From contig CAKKNE010000002.1 of assembly GCA_918797485.1 (NCBI GenBank), forward strand, positions 214,501 through 278,500: 64,000 nucleotides of DNA. Direction: 5' to 3'. Below are positions 19,818-28,960 of the stretch, one piece after another. Source of the stretch: Pelagomonas calceolata (taxonomy: Eukaryota; Sar; Pelagophyceae; Pelagomonadales; Pelagomonadaceae). The notes under the pieces are model-generated. The model worked only from the letters and a program-made list of their open reading frames with translations, ran no database searches and was not told the origin of the DNA. The position numbers and the translations under genes are program-made. Numbering within the stretch: the first letter of the stretch is position 1; each line of letters starts with the position of its first letter.

Positions 19818-19951
19818 GGTTATGGGCCCACAGGGTTCTGCCTATTGACGTAGAGTGTTTTACAGTGAATGCCTGACTTTGCCTGTGAATAGACTGAGTT
19901 GATACATCCTCTAGTGGAAGCGCATCTAGTGGACGCTCGCGCCCAGGGGGA

Positions 19952-20153
19952 GTAGAGAGAGAAACCTACTAGCCCTTCCTACCCTAGATATGTATCTCCC
20001 ACTCTCTAATATTTGAGTCTATACATCGAGTGTCAAAAGCACTACGGTGTAACAACAGTTCACTATAAAACACTCTCGCAGTCAGGCCTATCAGCTCTAA
20101 GCTGGTTAGCTAGGACCCTGCTACTAACATAACGCTGCGACATACTCTTGCTA
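19952..20153 (+). repeat. structured dispersed repeat, copy B
   Basis: Direct repeat of copy A, 336 bp downstream of it, ending about 150 bp before the ATG of the CS-domain gene. The spacer between A and B contains an inverted piece (AGAGTGTTTTACAGTGAA at about 19853), complementary to part of the repeat. Confidence 0.8.
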
Positions 20154-20305
20154 CCCGGTACAAGCGCATACGTACTGTATCTTATAGCTCTACGTATACC
20201 TCGAGGTATTCGCGTATGTGCGTCGACACGTCGACTACTACGCAGCGAAAACAGTAGGTCCTCAGTCGCTAGGATAGATTGGAAGAAACCAGCATATCGA
20301 GCCGG

Positions 20306-20794
20306 ATGGCCGAGGCGACCGCAAGCGCAGAGCGCGCTGACGCCGACGACGAGCCGCCTGCGCTCAATGCGCTGCAGGAGAATATCGCGAGGCGCGGGAA
20401 CAATGCGTATTACTACGCGCACGGCCACCGGAATGACGCGCCCGCGTGGGACGGCGATCCGTCGCCGATGAAGCTCGAGACGACCGCGGCCCCGCCCGAG
20501 CGACGGCGGTGCGCGATCACGCGCTACAGCTGGCTCGACGAGGACACGAAGATCCGGATCTACATCCCCGTGGACGACGAGCGGTTCCAGCGCCCGGACG
20601 CCATCACGCTGACCTGGACCGAGAAGAGCGTCGTGCTCGCGGCCGACCTCGGCGATGAGGTCCACACGTTCGCGGTGCCCGCGCTGTACGACACCATCGT
20701 GGGCGCGTCGCACAGGGTGAAGCCGACGAAAATCGTCGTCACGCTGAAGAAGCCCCCCGACAGCAAATTCAAATGGTACGATCTGAAGAAGTAG
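20306..20794 (+). CDS. CS-domain (p23/CacyBP-like) protein
   Basis: A single-exon 162-residue protein. The ATG at 20306 is chosen because no earlier ATG is in frame. After an acidic N-terminus, residues about 70-162 form a CS domain: ITRYSWLDEDTKIRIYIPV, then LTWTEKSVVLAADL, VHTFAVPALYDTIV, and the closing KIVVTLKKP...KWYDL. This is closest to the CacyBP/SIP arrangement, where the CS domain binds Hsp90, Siah1 or Skp1. The short N-terminal part and lack of an SGS tail make a co-chaperone role plausible rather than shown. It sits 150 bp downstream of a structured repeat copy. Confidence 0.7.
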   Translation: MAEATASAERADADDEPPALNALQENIARRGNNAYYYAHGHRNDAPAWDGDPSPMKLETTAAPPERRRCAITRYSWLDEDTKIRIYIPVDDERFQRPDAITLTWTEKSVVLAADLGDEVHTFAVPALYDTIVGASHRVKPTKIVVTLKKPPDSKFKWYDLKK

Positions 20795-21329
20795 TTCCGT
20801 CCGAGTCTTCCAGAGGACTGGAAGCGCCCAAGTAGGCTGTAGTCGCTTTTAAACTATTGTAGGTACTTGCCGTCTAGACATAGTGACTACATATGATGTT
20901 TTCTTCCTTCATGAGACTAATGTACCGCTAGCGGTACATTAGTGAAACTGATTCGGAAGTGCAACTTTGACTTCAAGCTCAAAATGACGTGGTTGAAGTT
21001 GAATCCCCGAAATAACCCGTGTAACTCCCCTTAATGCAATCTAGTACACACGGGGATACTATGAATCGCATCGCAACAGCCTTGCGCGTCGTTTTCGTCG
21101 GGGTAAGAATTTTAAACCTGGGTTTAAAATCGGCTCAAAAAAATGACACGCGTAAGCGTGTCTGTTTAATCTGCACAATAGCGAGAAAGAAGTAGCGCAA
21201 TCGACGGTTCTCACGGAGCTACACAATCTGGGATATGTCGGTTGATGTACAGGGGTCCGCCCGGGGCTGGTCCGCCGGAGGCGAAGCATGGTGGTCTTTA
21301 GCGCGAGCCAAGCGCTTAAGACTAGCAAA
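20795..21329. other. intergenic with palindromic repeat
   Basis: AT-rich spacer between convergent genes. It contains a perfect 28-bp palindrome (20916-20943) with a shared tail to 20984 that recurs inverted at 36441-36505. No gene is seen. Confidence 0.5.
20916..20984 (+). repeat. palindrome-headed short repeat, copy 1
   Basis: The half-palindrome ACTAATGTACCGCT is followed by its exact reverse complement, then a tail reading AAGTGCAACTTTGACTTCAA. The same unit occurs inverted at 36441-36505. Confidence 0.75.
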
Positions 21330-22868
21330 TTACATGTACCACTCAAAATCGGCGTCGAGGTCCCGAACGTCGGCGCGCTTCCGGCCGACGAAGTACATCT
21401 CGTCGGGGTGCTCCTCGTTTGGCCACAAGTTCGACCGCCAGTGCAGTACGTCGAAGAAGCGCGCGAGGCGCGTGTAAATCGCCCGCTTGGGCTGAAGCGG
21501 GTGACCGACGTCCCAGAACGGCGTACCCTGCTTCCCCCAGTTACGCTGCGAGATGTCGCGATCGGGAAACCGGAGCGACCTGCCGCGCTCGTAGCGCGCC
21601 CACTGCGAGTCCGCGTACCGGTCCTCGAGGACGAAATAGCCGCCGGGTTTCAGGGCGTTGAACGCGTTCTGGAGCGTCGACAAAGCGTCGCGACAGTGCT
21701 CCAACACGTTGATCATGACGACCAAATCGTAGCCCCCCTGATCACCGAAGGGCCGCGTCGCACCCGTGGTCGCGTCGCGCACGACGACGCCGCCACCCGG
21801 TCGTAAGTCCTCGCCGCCCGCTGGGGCGAACTCGAGTTTGCGGATCACGAACTCGGGCTTGTAGGAAGGGGGTCGGCCAGCCGGGCCGGCCTGGCCGGCC
21901 GGCCTCCGTTTCCCAGCAAGGGTTCGCCGATACGTGTCCGCATTTTTGTAGCTACAAGTAGACACGTCTTGGATGTACGTCTCCAAGAGTGGGTCCGAGA
22001 GCGTCAGGGTGCCAACCGTGGCGCCCGTCGCCGCGAGTAAAGTGCGAGTTTGCGTCCAGGGGCCGCATCCAATTTCGAGCGCGCGCTCGAAGTGGCGCGG
22101 GAAGATCATCGAGTACGCGTCGTACTGGCGCAGGTGCGTCTCGTCCCGGTCCTGGCCGCGGCTTGCAAGCTGCCGCCATGTGGCTGCTTCAAAAGCCTGA
22201 GCCAATCTCCAGCGTCTCTCCTCGACCACGACCGCGCCAGCAGTCGGCGACGCTGCACATTTATCCGTCGACTCCAGCACGCTCCCGCAGGCGCCGCCGC
22301 GCGTTTCCCGCCCGATCGTCGCTCCGCCCCGACTACGACTGCGCTTCTTGTATTGCTCGTCCACGCGCCGAATCGTGGCCTCGCACGCGTCGAGGTGCGC
22401 CGCGGACTCAGCGGTGTTCATGGTGCAGGGAGATCCGTCCGACACATCGCAGCGCCGACCTTGCCATCCGCGCGCGCACACGCACCAACCCAAGTAACAG
22501 CGGCCGTGAGCGCCGCAATCGCCGCTGCCGTCCACGTTGCACGGCCGATCGCTGGCCGCCGCCTCCTGCGCCGCAGCCGGGGTGCTCGCAGCCGGGGTGC
22601 TCGCCTTTGAAGACCCTGTACTCGCCGTCGGCGGCTCGACGCTTACCGTCCATGGCTCAGTCGCCGCCGGCACCGCGCTCTCACCCGTGGACGGGCCACC
22701 GCCGCGCGCCACGGCGCCCATGGCAAGCCCAAGGATGAAAACGAGACCAAGCGCACCCAGCGAGCGCGAGGGCTGCCCGCTCTTGTCGTGGTGATCGTGG
22801 TGGCGCACCTCCCGCTCCTCGCCAGCCTTGCCGGGCCCCAGGCGCTTCATTGGCCGGTCGCCCAGCAA
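21330..22868 (-). CDS. type II membrane protein: EGF-like domain plus methyltransferase (paralogue 1)
   Basis: A single-exon 512-residue protein. It has a cytoplasmic basic N-terminus, a membrane anchor at about 38-58 (GALGLVFILGLAMGAVA), a linker, an EGF-like module at about 108-140 (CNVDGSGDCGAHGRCYLGWC ... CARGWQGRRC, six Cys), then a SAM-dependent methyltransferase. RALEIGCGPWTQTRTLL at about 265 is motif I, YDLVVMINVLEHCRDA at about 390 is motif II/post-I, and ALKPGGYFVLEDR is motif III. The protein would lie in the Golgi lumen or at the cell surface, probably modifying a glycan. A full-length paralogue lies at 30454-32146; both have a structured repeat copy just upstream. Confidence 0.75.
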   Translation of the reverse strand: MLGDRPMKRLGPGKAGEEREVRHHDHHDKSGQPSRSLGALGLVFILGLAMGAVARGGGPSTGESAVPAATEPWTVSVEPPTASTGSSKASTPAASTPAAAQEAAASDRPCNVDGSGDCGAHGRCYLGWCVCARGWQGRRCDVSDGSPCTMNTAESAAHLDACEATIRRVDEQYKKRSRSRGGATIGRETRGGACGSVLESTDKCAASPTAGAVVVEERRWRLAQAFEAATWRQLASRGQDRDETHLRQYDAYSMIFPRHFERALEIGCGPWTQTRTLLAATGATVGTLTLSDPLLETYIQDVSTCSYKNADTYRRTLAGKRRPAGQAGPAGRPPSYKPEFVIRKLEFAPAGGEDLRPGGGVVVRDATTGATRPFGDQGGYDLVVMINVLEHCRDALSTLQNAFNALKPGGYFVLEDRYADSQWARYERGRSLRFPDRDISQRNWGKQGTPFWDVGHPLQPKRAIYTRLARFFDVLHWRSNLWPNEEHPDEMYFVGRKRADVRDLDADFEWYM

Positions 22869-22890
22869 CTCGACACGATAAATCTACAAA

Positions 22891-23066
22891 AGAAGAGAGA
22901 GAAACCCTCTAGCCCTTCCACCCTAGATATATGACATTGTATCTCCCACTCTCTAAATTTGAGTCTATACACTGGGTGTCTACCGACGCTACGGTGTAAA
23001 CCAGTTTATAATAAAACACTCTCGTAGTTGGCTTGGCCCAGCCTCTGGCTGGTGAGCTAGGACCCT
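22891..23066 (+). repeat. structured dispersed repeat, copy 3
   Basis: A diverged copy of the 202-bp repeat. Its 3' hairpin reads CAGCC-TCT-GGCTG where copies A and B have CAGCT-CTA-AGCTG, a compensatory T-A to C-G change, and the UACG-type hairpin is ACGC-TACG-GTGT. It starts 23 bp upstream of the EGF-methyltransferase ATG and ends at the ATG of the small ORF at 23067. Confidence 0.75.
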
Positions 23067-23279
23067 ATGGATAATTATGATGAAAAGATGGCAACGGTCA
23101 AGCAAGAAATTCAAGATCGAAAGAGTAAGCAAATAGCCTCCGATAACGACCTCGCCAAAGAATTGCAGGAAAGCCAGGAATCAACCAAAGTTGATAAGAA
23201 AGTCGGCTTCCGCACTCCATTCAAGGTTCAAGAGTTAACTTCAAAAGAGCTAAGTGCCCTTTTCTCTGGAAGGAAATGA
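23067..23279 (+). CDS. small AT-rich ORF, unknown, possibly foreign
   Basis: A 70-residue frame with a clear ATG directly after the structured repeat. It encodes a charged, helical-looking protein (MDNYDEKMATVKQEIQD at the start, ending LSALFSGRK). Codon use is balanced (many AAA, GAA, TCA), unlike the extreme GC3 of every other gene here. That suggests transfer, a mobile-element gene, or chance. No family is recognised and no neighbouring partner is seen. Confidence 0.35.
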   Translation: MDNYDEKMATVKQEIQDRKSKQIASDNDLAKELQESQESTKVDKKVGFRTPFKVQELTSKELSALFSGRK

Positions 23280-23900
23280 TCTCTAAATGACAAAAACAAA
23301 AATAACTAAACGACAAAACAACCACACCACTAAATGAACAATCACTAAATGACCAACTACTAATTGAATAACTGTCGGTACTGCGGTACCATCAGGATGA
23401 TCCACCTTATTGAAATGTTAAACTTAAATGTTATCCTCCTTGCCGCGATTTCATGATTATCGCAATCCGATCACGATCACGACAATGGGGGAGTGCAATG
23501 GAAATACAAGTCTAGTAGGATCCCAAGGTTCAACTGAGACGCATCCAAGCACAACCCGCCTAGCGTTACCCGCCTAGGCTACTTCCCATCCTAGGGTACT
23601 CCGATATCCCCTTAGTAGGGGGAAGTCGCCTCTCACTCCTAACTATTATCATCCTGAGTCACCTTTAATTGACGGACGTAATTCCCCGTCACAAACCCCA
23701 TCAAACATGGGAGAAACTATTTCGTTAGACGACTACACTACGCTGCCGGGGAAGTCCGGAGCTACACACTCTATTTCCCTATGCATCGCACGGAGTCTCG
23801 GACCGCCAGCGCCAGTGAGTATTCAGCGAGTACTTCATTTGAGCCTATTTATTTACTTCCAGTCGCATTTTCCGCATGGGGTGCGACGCCCGGCATCCGC

Positions 23901-24740
23901 TCACGCGGCGACCTTCGCCGGCATCTTGGCGACGGGGCCGTCGTAGCCGTCGCGCTTGGCGAGGGCGGCGAGCTCGTCGTTGAGCTCCGCGAGCGCGGCG
24001 GCCGGGAGCTCGACCTCCTTGCCCTGCTTGGCGGCGGCGGAGGTCGCGGCGGCCTTGAAGTGCGCCGCGAAGAGGTCCGTGACGAGCGCGGGCTTGGCGT
24101 CCGGGCTCGAGAGGGCGTCGATGGCCTCGGTCAGGGCCTTGGTCTTGACCTCAGGCGACGCGAACTGGCCCGTGACGGCCGCGGCGGCGTCGGCCACGAG
24201 CTTGGCCTGGATGCCCGCCGTCACGAGCTCGTCCTTGGCCACGAGGGTGTCGAGCTTCTTCACGATCGAGTCGCGGACCGCGTGCTGGAGCTCCATGGTC
24301 TTGGCGGCCTTGAGCAGGCCCAGGGCCTCGGCCTGCGCGCCCGAGATGGCCTTGAGCTCGCCCAGCAGCGCCACGCGGCCCGCGTGCGCGTCGACGACCT
24401 CCTTGATCGACGCGATGGCCTCGTCCTCGAGGGCGTTGTGCTGCGCGATGATGGCCTTGCCCTTGGCGTCGAGCATGTCGGCGACGGCCTGGTTGCCGAG
24501 CACGTACGACGCGCCGCAGAACATGGCGAAGACGCCCACGAGCTGGGTCTCCTCGGAGAGCATCAGGACCTCGTTCGAGATGACGGGCACGGCCAGCCAG
24601 ATGCCGAGAGGCAGCTGGTACTGCCACTTGTCCAGGCCCAGATCTTTGAGCACCGAGAGCGAGCGGGCCGCCGGCGCGGCGGCGGGCGCGCGGCGCGCCG
24701 CCCTTGCCAGCCCGGCCGCCGCACGCCTTGCGGCGAGCAT
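23901..24740 (-). CDS. mitochondrial F1Fo ATP synthase subunit b
   Basis: A single-exon 279-residue protein. The first about 28 residues are Arg/Ala-rich (MLAARRAAAGLARAARRA), typical of a mitochondrial presequence. Then come LGLDKWQYQLPLGIWLAVP and a hydrophobic hairpin (EVLMLSEETQLVGVFAMFCG), followed by a long amphipathic Ala-rich helix to the C-terminus, the peripheral-stalk arm. Order and spacing match mitochondrial ATP synthase b (Mt_ATP-synt_B), which links Fo to the F1 head in the inner membrane. It is divergently arranged with PGRL1 across 371 bp. Confidence 0.75.
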   Translation of the reverse strand: MLAARRAAAGLARAARRAPAAAPAARSLSVLKDLGLDKWQYQLPLGIWLAVPVISNEVLMLSEETQLVGVFAMFCGASYVLGNQAVADMLDAKGKAIIAQHNALEDEAIASIKEVVDAHAGRVALLGELKAISGAQAEALGLLKAAKTMELQHAVRDSIVKKLDTLVAKDELVTAGIQAKLVADAAAAVTGQFASPEVKTKALTEAIDALSSPDAKPALVTDLFAAHFKAAATSAAAKQGKEVELPAAALAELNDELAALAKRDGYDGPVAKMPAKVAA

Positions 24741-25111
24741 CCTCTAGTCTTTTTTCCGGCGCCTACGAGCGGCTGCTGAGGGCGACGGTCCACTGGCGCG
24801 GCTCGAGGCGCGGCTGTTGTGTCCGCGGCGGCGGACTGGGCGCAGCGATTAGCTTTTTACGCTTGGTGGGAGACCGCCACCACCCAACCCGGCTATATGG
24901 ATCCTCCGAGTCCGTGGGATTATCGCTCACAGACTTCTGCTGTGACTTTTTTTTTTTTGGCTATTTTTTTTGGGGGGTATGTTTTAAGCCAAAAAGCCTC
25001 GTCACACGCCCCACAGTCTCGTTAAATCACACGAGCCAAAGGCGTGCACTGGCACCTGGCGATTCGTCACGCTTCCACGTGTGGCCGTCGCACGGACGAG
25101 CTGCGCTGAGC
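24741..25111. other. divergent promoter region
   Basis: 371 bp between ATP synthase b (-) and PGRL1 (+). It contains a T-rich tract at about 24948-24971 and no ORF of note. Confidence 0.4.
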
Positions 25112-26065
25112 ATGACGTCTTGGCTCGTGGTGTTGGCGGCCTTGCTGCGTGTGGCCGCCTGGGCCCCGCCCGCGGCGCGGCGCGCCCCGAGGCGCGTTGC
25201 GCTGCGCGCCGCCGCCACGGAGAAGACCGACGAGTTTACGGTCATCGGCAACGACGGCAAGCGCGTCTCGCTCAGCAAGGGCGAGAAGGAGCGCGTCTTC
25301 ATCGACGCGATCCAGAGCTACTACTTCGACGGGCGCCAGGTGCTGAGCGACGCGGACTTTGACCTCCTCAAGGAGGACCTCGCGTGGGAGGGCTCGGAGT
25401 ACGCGGTGCTGTCAAGGAACGAGACGCGGTTCCTGGGCGCCATGGGCGCGTACTCGCGCGGCGAGGAGCCGATCATGAGCGACGACGAGTTCGACGCGCT
25501 CAAGGCGAGCCTCAAGGCCCAGGGGTCGATCGTCGCGTGTTCGACCGAGCCGCGTTGCTTCCTCGACACGGGCATCTGCTCGGTCGCGTTCTGCGCGGAA
25601 ACCAACCGGTGGGTCGAGGTACCCTGCGAGTTATACGACGTCGCGTCGATGGCGCGGGGCGCTTGAAATTGGCTTTCCGCACAGGTCACGTTCACGCCCG
25701 ACCGCTTCCGCGGCCTCGTGCTCTACCTGCCCGCCATCTCGGTCCTCACGCTGCTCTGGACCGGCGGCACGTACGAGCTCATCTCCGCGAGCCGGGGCCT
25801 CAACCCGCTGATCACGCTCCTCATCGGGTCGCCCCTGATCGTGTCGGTCGCGCAGTACCTCACGGAGCAGGTCCTCTTCAAGGACCCGTTCATCGCCCAG
25901 GGGCCGTGCCCTGACTGCGGCGCCAACAACCGCCTCTTCTTCGGCGACATCCTCGGCGTCGAGGGGTTCCAGGCCGAGGGCGACGTCCAGTGCTCCAACT
26001 GCAAGACGGCGCTCAAAGTGAGCCGCGACACGCTGCGGGTGAGCTGCAAAAAGGCGCTTTTTTAG
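25112..26065 (+). CDS. PGRL1: PGRL1-like thylakoid protein, join(25112..25582,25685..26065)
   Basis: The 283-residue protein has an N-terminal hydrophobic segment and Arg/Ala-rich transit region fitting a plastid presequence. Family marks follow in order: DFDLLKEDLAWEGSEYAVL at about 90, FLGAMGAYSRGEEPIMSDDE at about 115, LKAQGSIV, a transmembrane stretch (LVLYLPAISVLTLLWTGG) at about 168, a second one (LITLLIGSPLIVSVAQYL), and a Cys-rich end with CPDCGANNRLFFGDIL and CSNCKTAL. In plants PGRL1 works with PGR5 in ferredoxin-dependent cyclic electron flow around photosystem I. The introner removes cleanly, joining CSV to TFTPDRF. Unspliced, exon 1 would stop at 25666. Confidence 0.82.
25591..25684 (+). 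mobile_element. introner element = intron of PGRL1
   Basis: 94 bp with termini CTGCGCGGAAACCAA and TTGGCTTTCCGCACAG. Target duplicates GTCGCGTT (25583-25590) and GTCACGTT (25685-25692) differ by one base, so it is older than the perfect copies. Intron 25583-25684, GT donor, CAG acceptor, phase 0. Confidence 0.85.
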
Positions 26066-26553
26066 GGGTCTGATACTAAACCTGTTTATAAATAATAGGT
26101 GGGGTGGTGGAATGTCGCTTCTGGGAAGCCCGGGGGCGCGGGCCGAAAAGCGAAGCGCTGTGAGGTGGACCTCTGTGTCCTCCCGGGCCGTCCGAGTCCT
26201 CGATTTCTAAGTTATCAGGCTCTTAGGAGCTTGTTCCTTTTCTGAGGTCTTCCTTAATCTATTTATTTGCTTTGCTTAGAGCTAGGCTGCTGTCTATTTA
26301 TTTATTGATTTATTGATTTATTTAGTTATTTATTAGGGCTCCATGCCATAGCTGGAGTGTCGCTTCTGGGAAGCCTGGGGGCGCCCGCGGGCCGAAAAGC
26401 GCCCAGCGCTGATCCGCGAGCGACATGATGGTTATATTCCGAGCGACTTGAAAACAACGCTCCTAGTATCGGGCCCCGGTTCACTATCTAGAGTCAAGAT
26501 CGGCGTGGCGACCGTAGAGATAAACAATAATAATAAAACCACAGGCATTTAAA
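26066..26553. other. intergenic with local and dispersed repeats
   Basis: Two copies of a GTCGCTTCTGGGAAGCC unit (26114 and 26357, each about 50 bp) flank a copy of the 3'-flanking repeat at 26213-26293. AT-rich TTTATTTAT runs follow. No gene is seen. Confidence 0.5.
26213..26293 (+). repeat. 3'-flanking dispersed repeat, copy after PGRL1
   Basis: Reads CAGGCTCTTAGGAGCTTGTT, then AGGTCTTCCTTAATC, then GCTTTGCTTAGAGCTAGGC. It closely matches 46799-46894 and partly matches 5307-5385 and 8750-8780. All copies lie about 150-250 bp past the stop codon of a plus-strand gene. Confidence 0.7.
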
Positions 26554-28791
26554 CTACTGGTCCTCGACCTCCTCCTCGAGGGAATCGAACCACTTTTCGA
26601 CCTCTTCCACGGTGATGACGTCGTCGCTGTTCGCGTCGATCTCCCGGAGCGCCACCTGGATGAACGCCTCGAGGGCCTCGGGGTCTTCGCGGAACTTGTT
26701 CTGGCGCAGGGCGATGGCGGCGAGCGCGTCGCGTATCTCCTCTACGTCCACAATCCCGTCGTTGTCGCGGTCGATGAGGTGGAGCCGGTCGCCGAGCCGC
26801 TCGTCGACGGAGGCGATCTCGCGCGCGATCTTGGCGGTCATGCGCTCGAGGCGCTCCTCGAGCGCGACGACCTTCCCGTCCGGCGCCGGCGCCTCGTCGG
26901 CGGCCTCGGCGGCGGGCGCGTCGGCGGCGGCCTCCGCGGCGGCGGCGGGCGCCGCGGCGGTCTCCGCGGCGGCGGGCTCCGCGGGAGACTCCGCGGCGGC
27001 GGGCACCCCGGAGGGCGCCTCGGCCTCCTCGGCGGCGGCGGCCTCGTCGTCGTCCGCGGCGAGCTTCGCCCGGACCTCGGCGAGCTCGTCCTTCTCGCGC
27101 TCGAGCGCCGATTCGTAGGCCATGTCCACCAGGACCCCGGCGACCTCCATTTTCTCTTTGGCGGAGAACGAGGCCGCGCTCGGCGCGCCGTCGGCGGGCG
27201 CCGCGAAGAGCGCCTCGGCGGCGGCGTCCGCGTCGGCCGCCGCGCGGCGCTCCGCGGCGGCGGCGGCCTCCGCGGCGGCCTCCGGCGTCGCCGCCGCCAG
27301 CGCAGCCGCGTCGGCGGCCTCGACGGCGCCGGCGGCGGCGTCGTCGTCGTCGCCGTCGCGGCGGCGCGCGGCGTCGCGCTCCTTCTCCTCGAGGTCCGCG
27401 GCGTCGCGGCGCTCCTCGGCGATGAGGCGGTTCTGCTGCTCGAGCGAGAGGAGCCGCGCGGCCTTGAGCTCGGCCGACGCGTCCTCCTCCTCGCGCGTCG
27501 CCGCGGCGGCGACGGCCTCGTTCACGAGGTCGGCGTCGAGCGCCGAGATCGACTCGGCGATGGCGCGCTCCGCGGCGCCGCTGTCGGGCGCCGCCGCCGG
27601 CCGCTGGAGCGCGAAGGCCTGCGACATGATCAGGAGCGCGATCGGCAGCTCGCGGAGCGCGGCGAGGTCGAGCCAGCGCGCGAGCTGCGCGTGGTACTGC
27701 GCCTTGGTGAGGCCGACGCCGCGCATGCCGCGGTCCGCGCAGGCCTCCTGCATCTCCTGGCGCGTGAGCGTGTCGAGGCCCTCGTAGACGATCCGCCGGT
27801 CGTCCGCGCGCAGGTCGCGGATGCGCGTCCGGAGCAGGTACCTGAGGAGCGCGTCCGTGCCGTAGGGGTTCAGGCCCATGTACTGGCAGAGGCCCACGAG
27901 CTGCGCGCGCGGCAGGTTGTCGAGCATGAGGTCGTCGCCGAACGACTTGGCGACGCGCGCCGCGTCCTCCGGGCGCGCCTCGCCCGCGCGCGCCTTGGCC
28001 ACGAAGTCGGCGAGCTCGGCCGCCGACGGCCCGCCCTCGGTGCCGTCCTTCCGCCGGCCGCCCCGGCGCAGCTCGCCGAGCGCGTCGCCGAGGAAGCCCG
28101 CGAGCGCGAGCTGCGCGCGCAGCGTGGCCTTGGCCTTCTCCTCGCGCTTCGTCGAGTCCTGGAACGTCGACGGGAGCATGCCCGGGAAGACGGCGAGCGC
28201 CACGGGCAGCAGCAGCTCCATGAACGGCACGATGAGGAAGATCGAAAAGGGCACGAGGCGCATGAGGTCCGCGGACGTCCGCGTCAGCTGCTTCCGCTCG
28301 CGCCGCGTCAGGTCGTGGCCGGCGAGGACGCGCGTCAGCAGGCTCGACGACGTCTTCACCTCGAGCCACAGCAGCTTCGACCCGAGCCAGTACTGCTTCA
28401 TCGTCTCCAGGAAATGCGTCCAGTGCCGCCGCAGGAACGGCTGCGGCGGCGGCGCGCGCTCGGCCGGCGCGTCGCCCGGCGCGGCGGCGTCTCGCGAGGT
28501 GCCGCCGGCCGCCGGCGCCGCAGCCGGGCGCGGCGCGTCGGCCGGCCCGGCCGCGCGGTCGGCCGCCGCCGCCGCCGGCGTGGCCGGCCCGGCCGCCGCC
28601 GCGGCTGGCCCGTCAGTCGCGACCGCGGCCGGCTTTGCGCTCAGCGGCCGTCGCGCAAATTGCCGAGGCGGCCGCGCCGCCAGCGCGAGCGCCCGGCGGC
28701 ACGGCTCCGGACGCGTCGGCCCGCAGCGCCTCGCCACGACGACCGCGGGTGGTCGCCGGCGCGCGGCGGCCGCTAGGAAGCGCACCGACAT
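26554..28791 (-). CDS. LETM1: LETM1-like mitochondrial inner-membrane protein with EF-hands
   Basis: A single-exon 745-residue protein with an Arg-rich mitochondrial presequence and an Ala/Pro-rich linker to about residue 120. The LETM1 core starts with HWTHFLETMKQYWLGSKLLW, then TRRERKQLTRTSADLMRLVP and the membrane segment FSIFLIVPFMELLLPVALAV with MLPSTF (the family hallmark). The ribosome-binding-like domain follows (LPRAQLVGLCQYMGLNPYGT, LTRQEMQEACADRGMR). The C-terminus has two EF-hand loops (DRDNDGIVDVEE at about 663 and DANSDDVITVEE at about 724). LETM1 mediates K+/H+ or Ca2+/H+ exchange across the inner membrane. The long Glu/Ala coiled-coil region before the EF-hands is lineage-specific in length. 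Confidence 0.88.
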   Translation of the reverse strand: MSVRFLAAAARRRPPAVVVARRCGPTRPEPCRRALALAARPPRQFARRPLSAKPAAVATDGPAAAAAGPATPAAAAADRAAGPADAPRPAAAPAAGGTSRDAAAPGDAPAERAPPPQPFLRRHWTHFLETMKQYWLGSKLLWLEVKTSSSLLTRVLAGHDLTRRERKQLTRTSADLMRLVPFSIFLIVPFMELLLPVALAVFPGMLPSTFQDSTKREEKAKATLRAQLALAGFLGDALGELRRGGRRKDGTEGGPSAAELADFVAKARAGEARPEDAARVAKSFGDDLMLDNLPRAQLVGLCQYMGLNPYGTDALLRYLLRTRIRDLRADDRRIVYEGLDTLTRQEMQEACADRGMRGVGLTKAQYHAQLARWLDLAALRELPIALLIMSQAFALQRPAAAPDSGAAERAIAESISALDADLVNEAVAAAATREEEDASAELKAARLLSLEQQNRLIAEERRDAADLEEKERDAARRRDGDDDDAAAGAVEAADAAALAAATPEAAAEAAAAAERRAAADADAAAEALFAAPADGAPSAASFSAKEKMEVAGVLVDMAYESALEREKDELAEVRAKLAADDDEAAAAEEAEAPSGVPAAAESPAEPAAAETAAAPAAAAEAAADAPAAEAADEAPAPDGKVVALEERLERMTAKIAREIASVDERLGDRLHLIDRDNDGIVDVEEIRDALAAIALRQNKFREDPEALEAFIQVALREIDANSDDVITVEEVEKWFDSLEEEVEDQ

Positions 28792-28960
28792 CGCGCCGGT
28801 CGCGGTTTTGCGCTCCCGTCTTGTCGCAGGGCACTTCTTTTCTGCGCCTTGCGGCGCACCAGCTGGCGGACTGCCTTGATAGACCGATACGACGACTCAG
28901 ACGGTCGACGAGGTGCAGCCGCTCTAGTATGTATGGCCCGCTAGCAGCTGTTCGACTGCC
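28792..28960. promoter_or_regulatory. short divergent promoter, LETM1 / MOT1
   Basis: 169 bp separate the divergent start codons, so both promoters must lie here. No TATA box is evident. Coordinated expression is possible but not shown. Confidence 0.4.

Larger units (their letters stand above)
18729..20305. other. long intergenic region with repeats
   Basis: No gene is supported over about 1.6 kb. It holds a direct repeat of about 30 bp (18887-18918 and 19201-19232, sharing TGCACTGGTAGGCACTTATT) and two near-identical 202-bp copies of a dispersed repeat, listed separately. The sequence is mixed in GC and shows no convincing frame. Confidence 0.5.
22869..23900. other. AT-rich intergenic region with repeat copy and small ORF
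   Basis: It contains structured repeat copy 3, the small AT-rich ORF at 23067, and low-complexity sequence with repeated CTAAATGA-type units at 23281-23366. The remainder to 23900 has no supported gene. Confidence 0.5.

Noticed and set aside
19616-20153. CRISPR-like direct repeats
   Set aside because: Only two 202-bp copies in tandem order plus two dispersed ones; eukaryotic context and no short-repeat/spacer pattern.
23480-23560. Possible LTR-type polypurine run (AATGGGGGAGTG)
   Set aside because: No paired terminal repeat, primer-binding site or pol-like frame nearby; too little to call an element.
26779-28776. 665-residue plus-strand ORF opposite LETM1
   Set aside because: Mirror of LETM1 codons (Arg/Gly/Val-rich, no domain). 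The LETM1 frame has membrane, ribosome-binding-like and EF-hand motifs.
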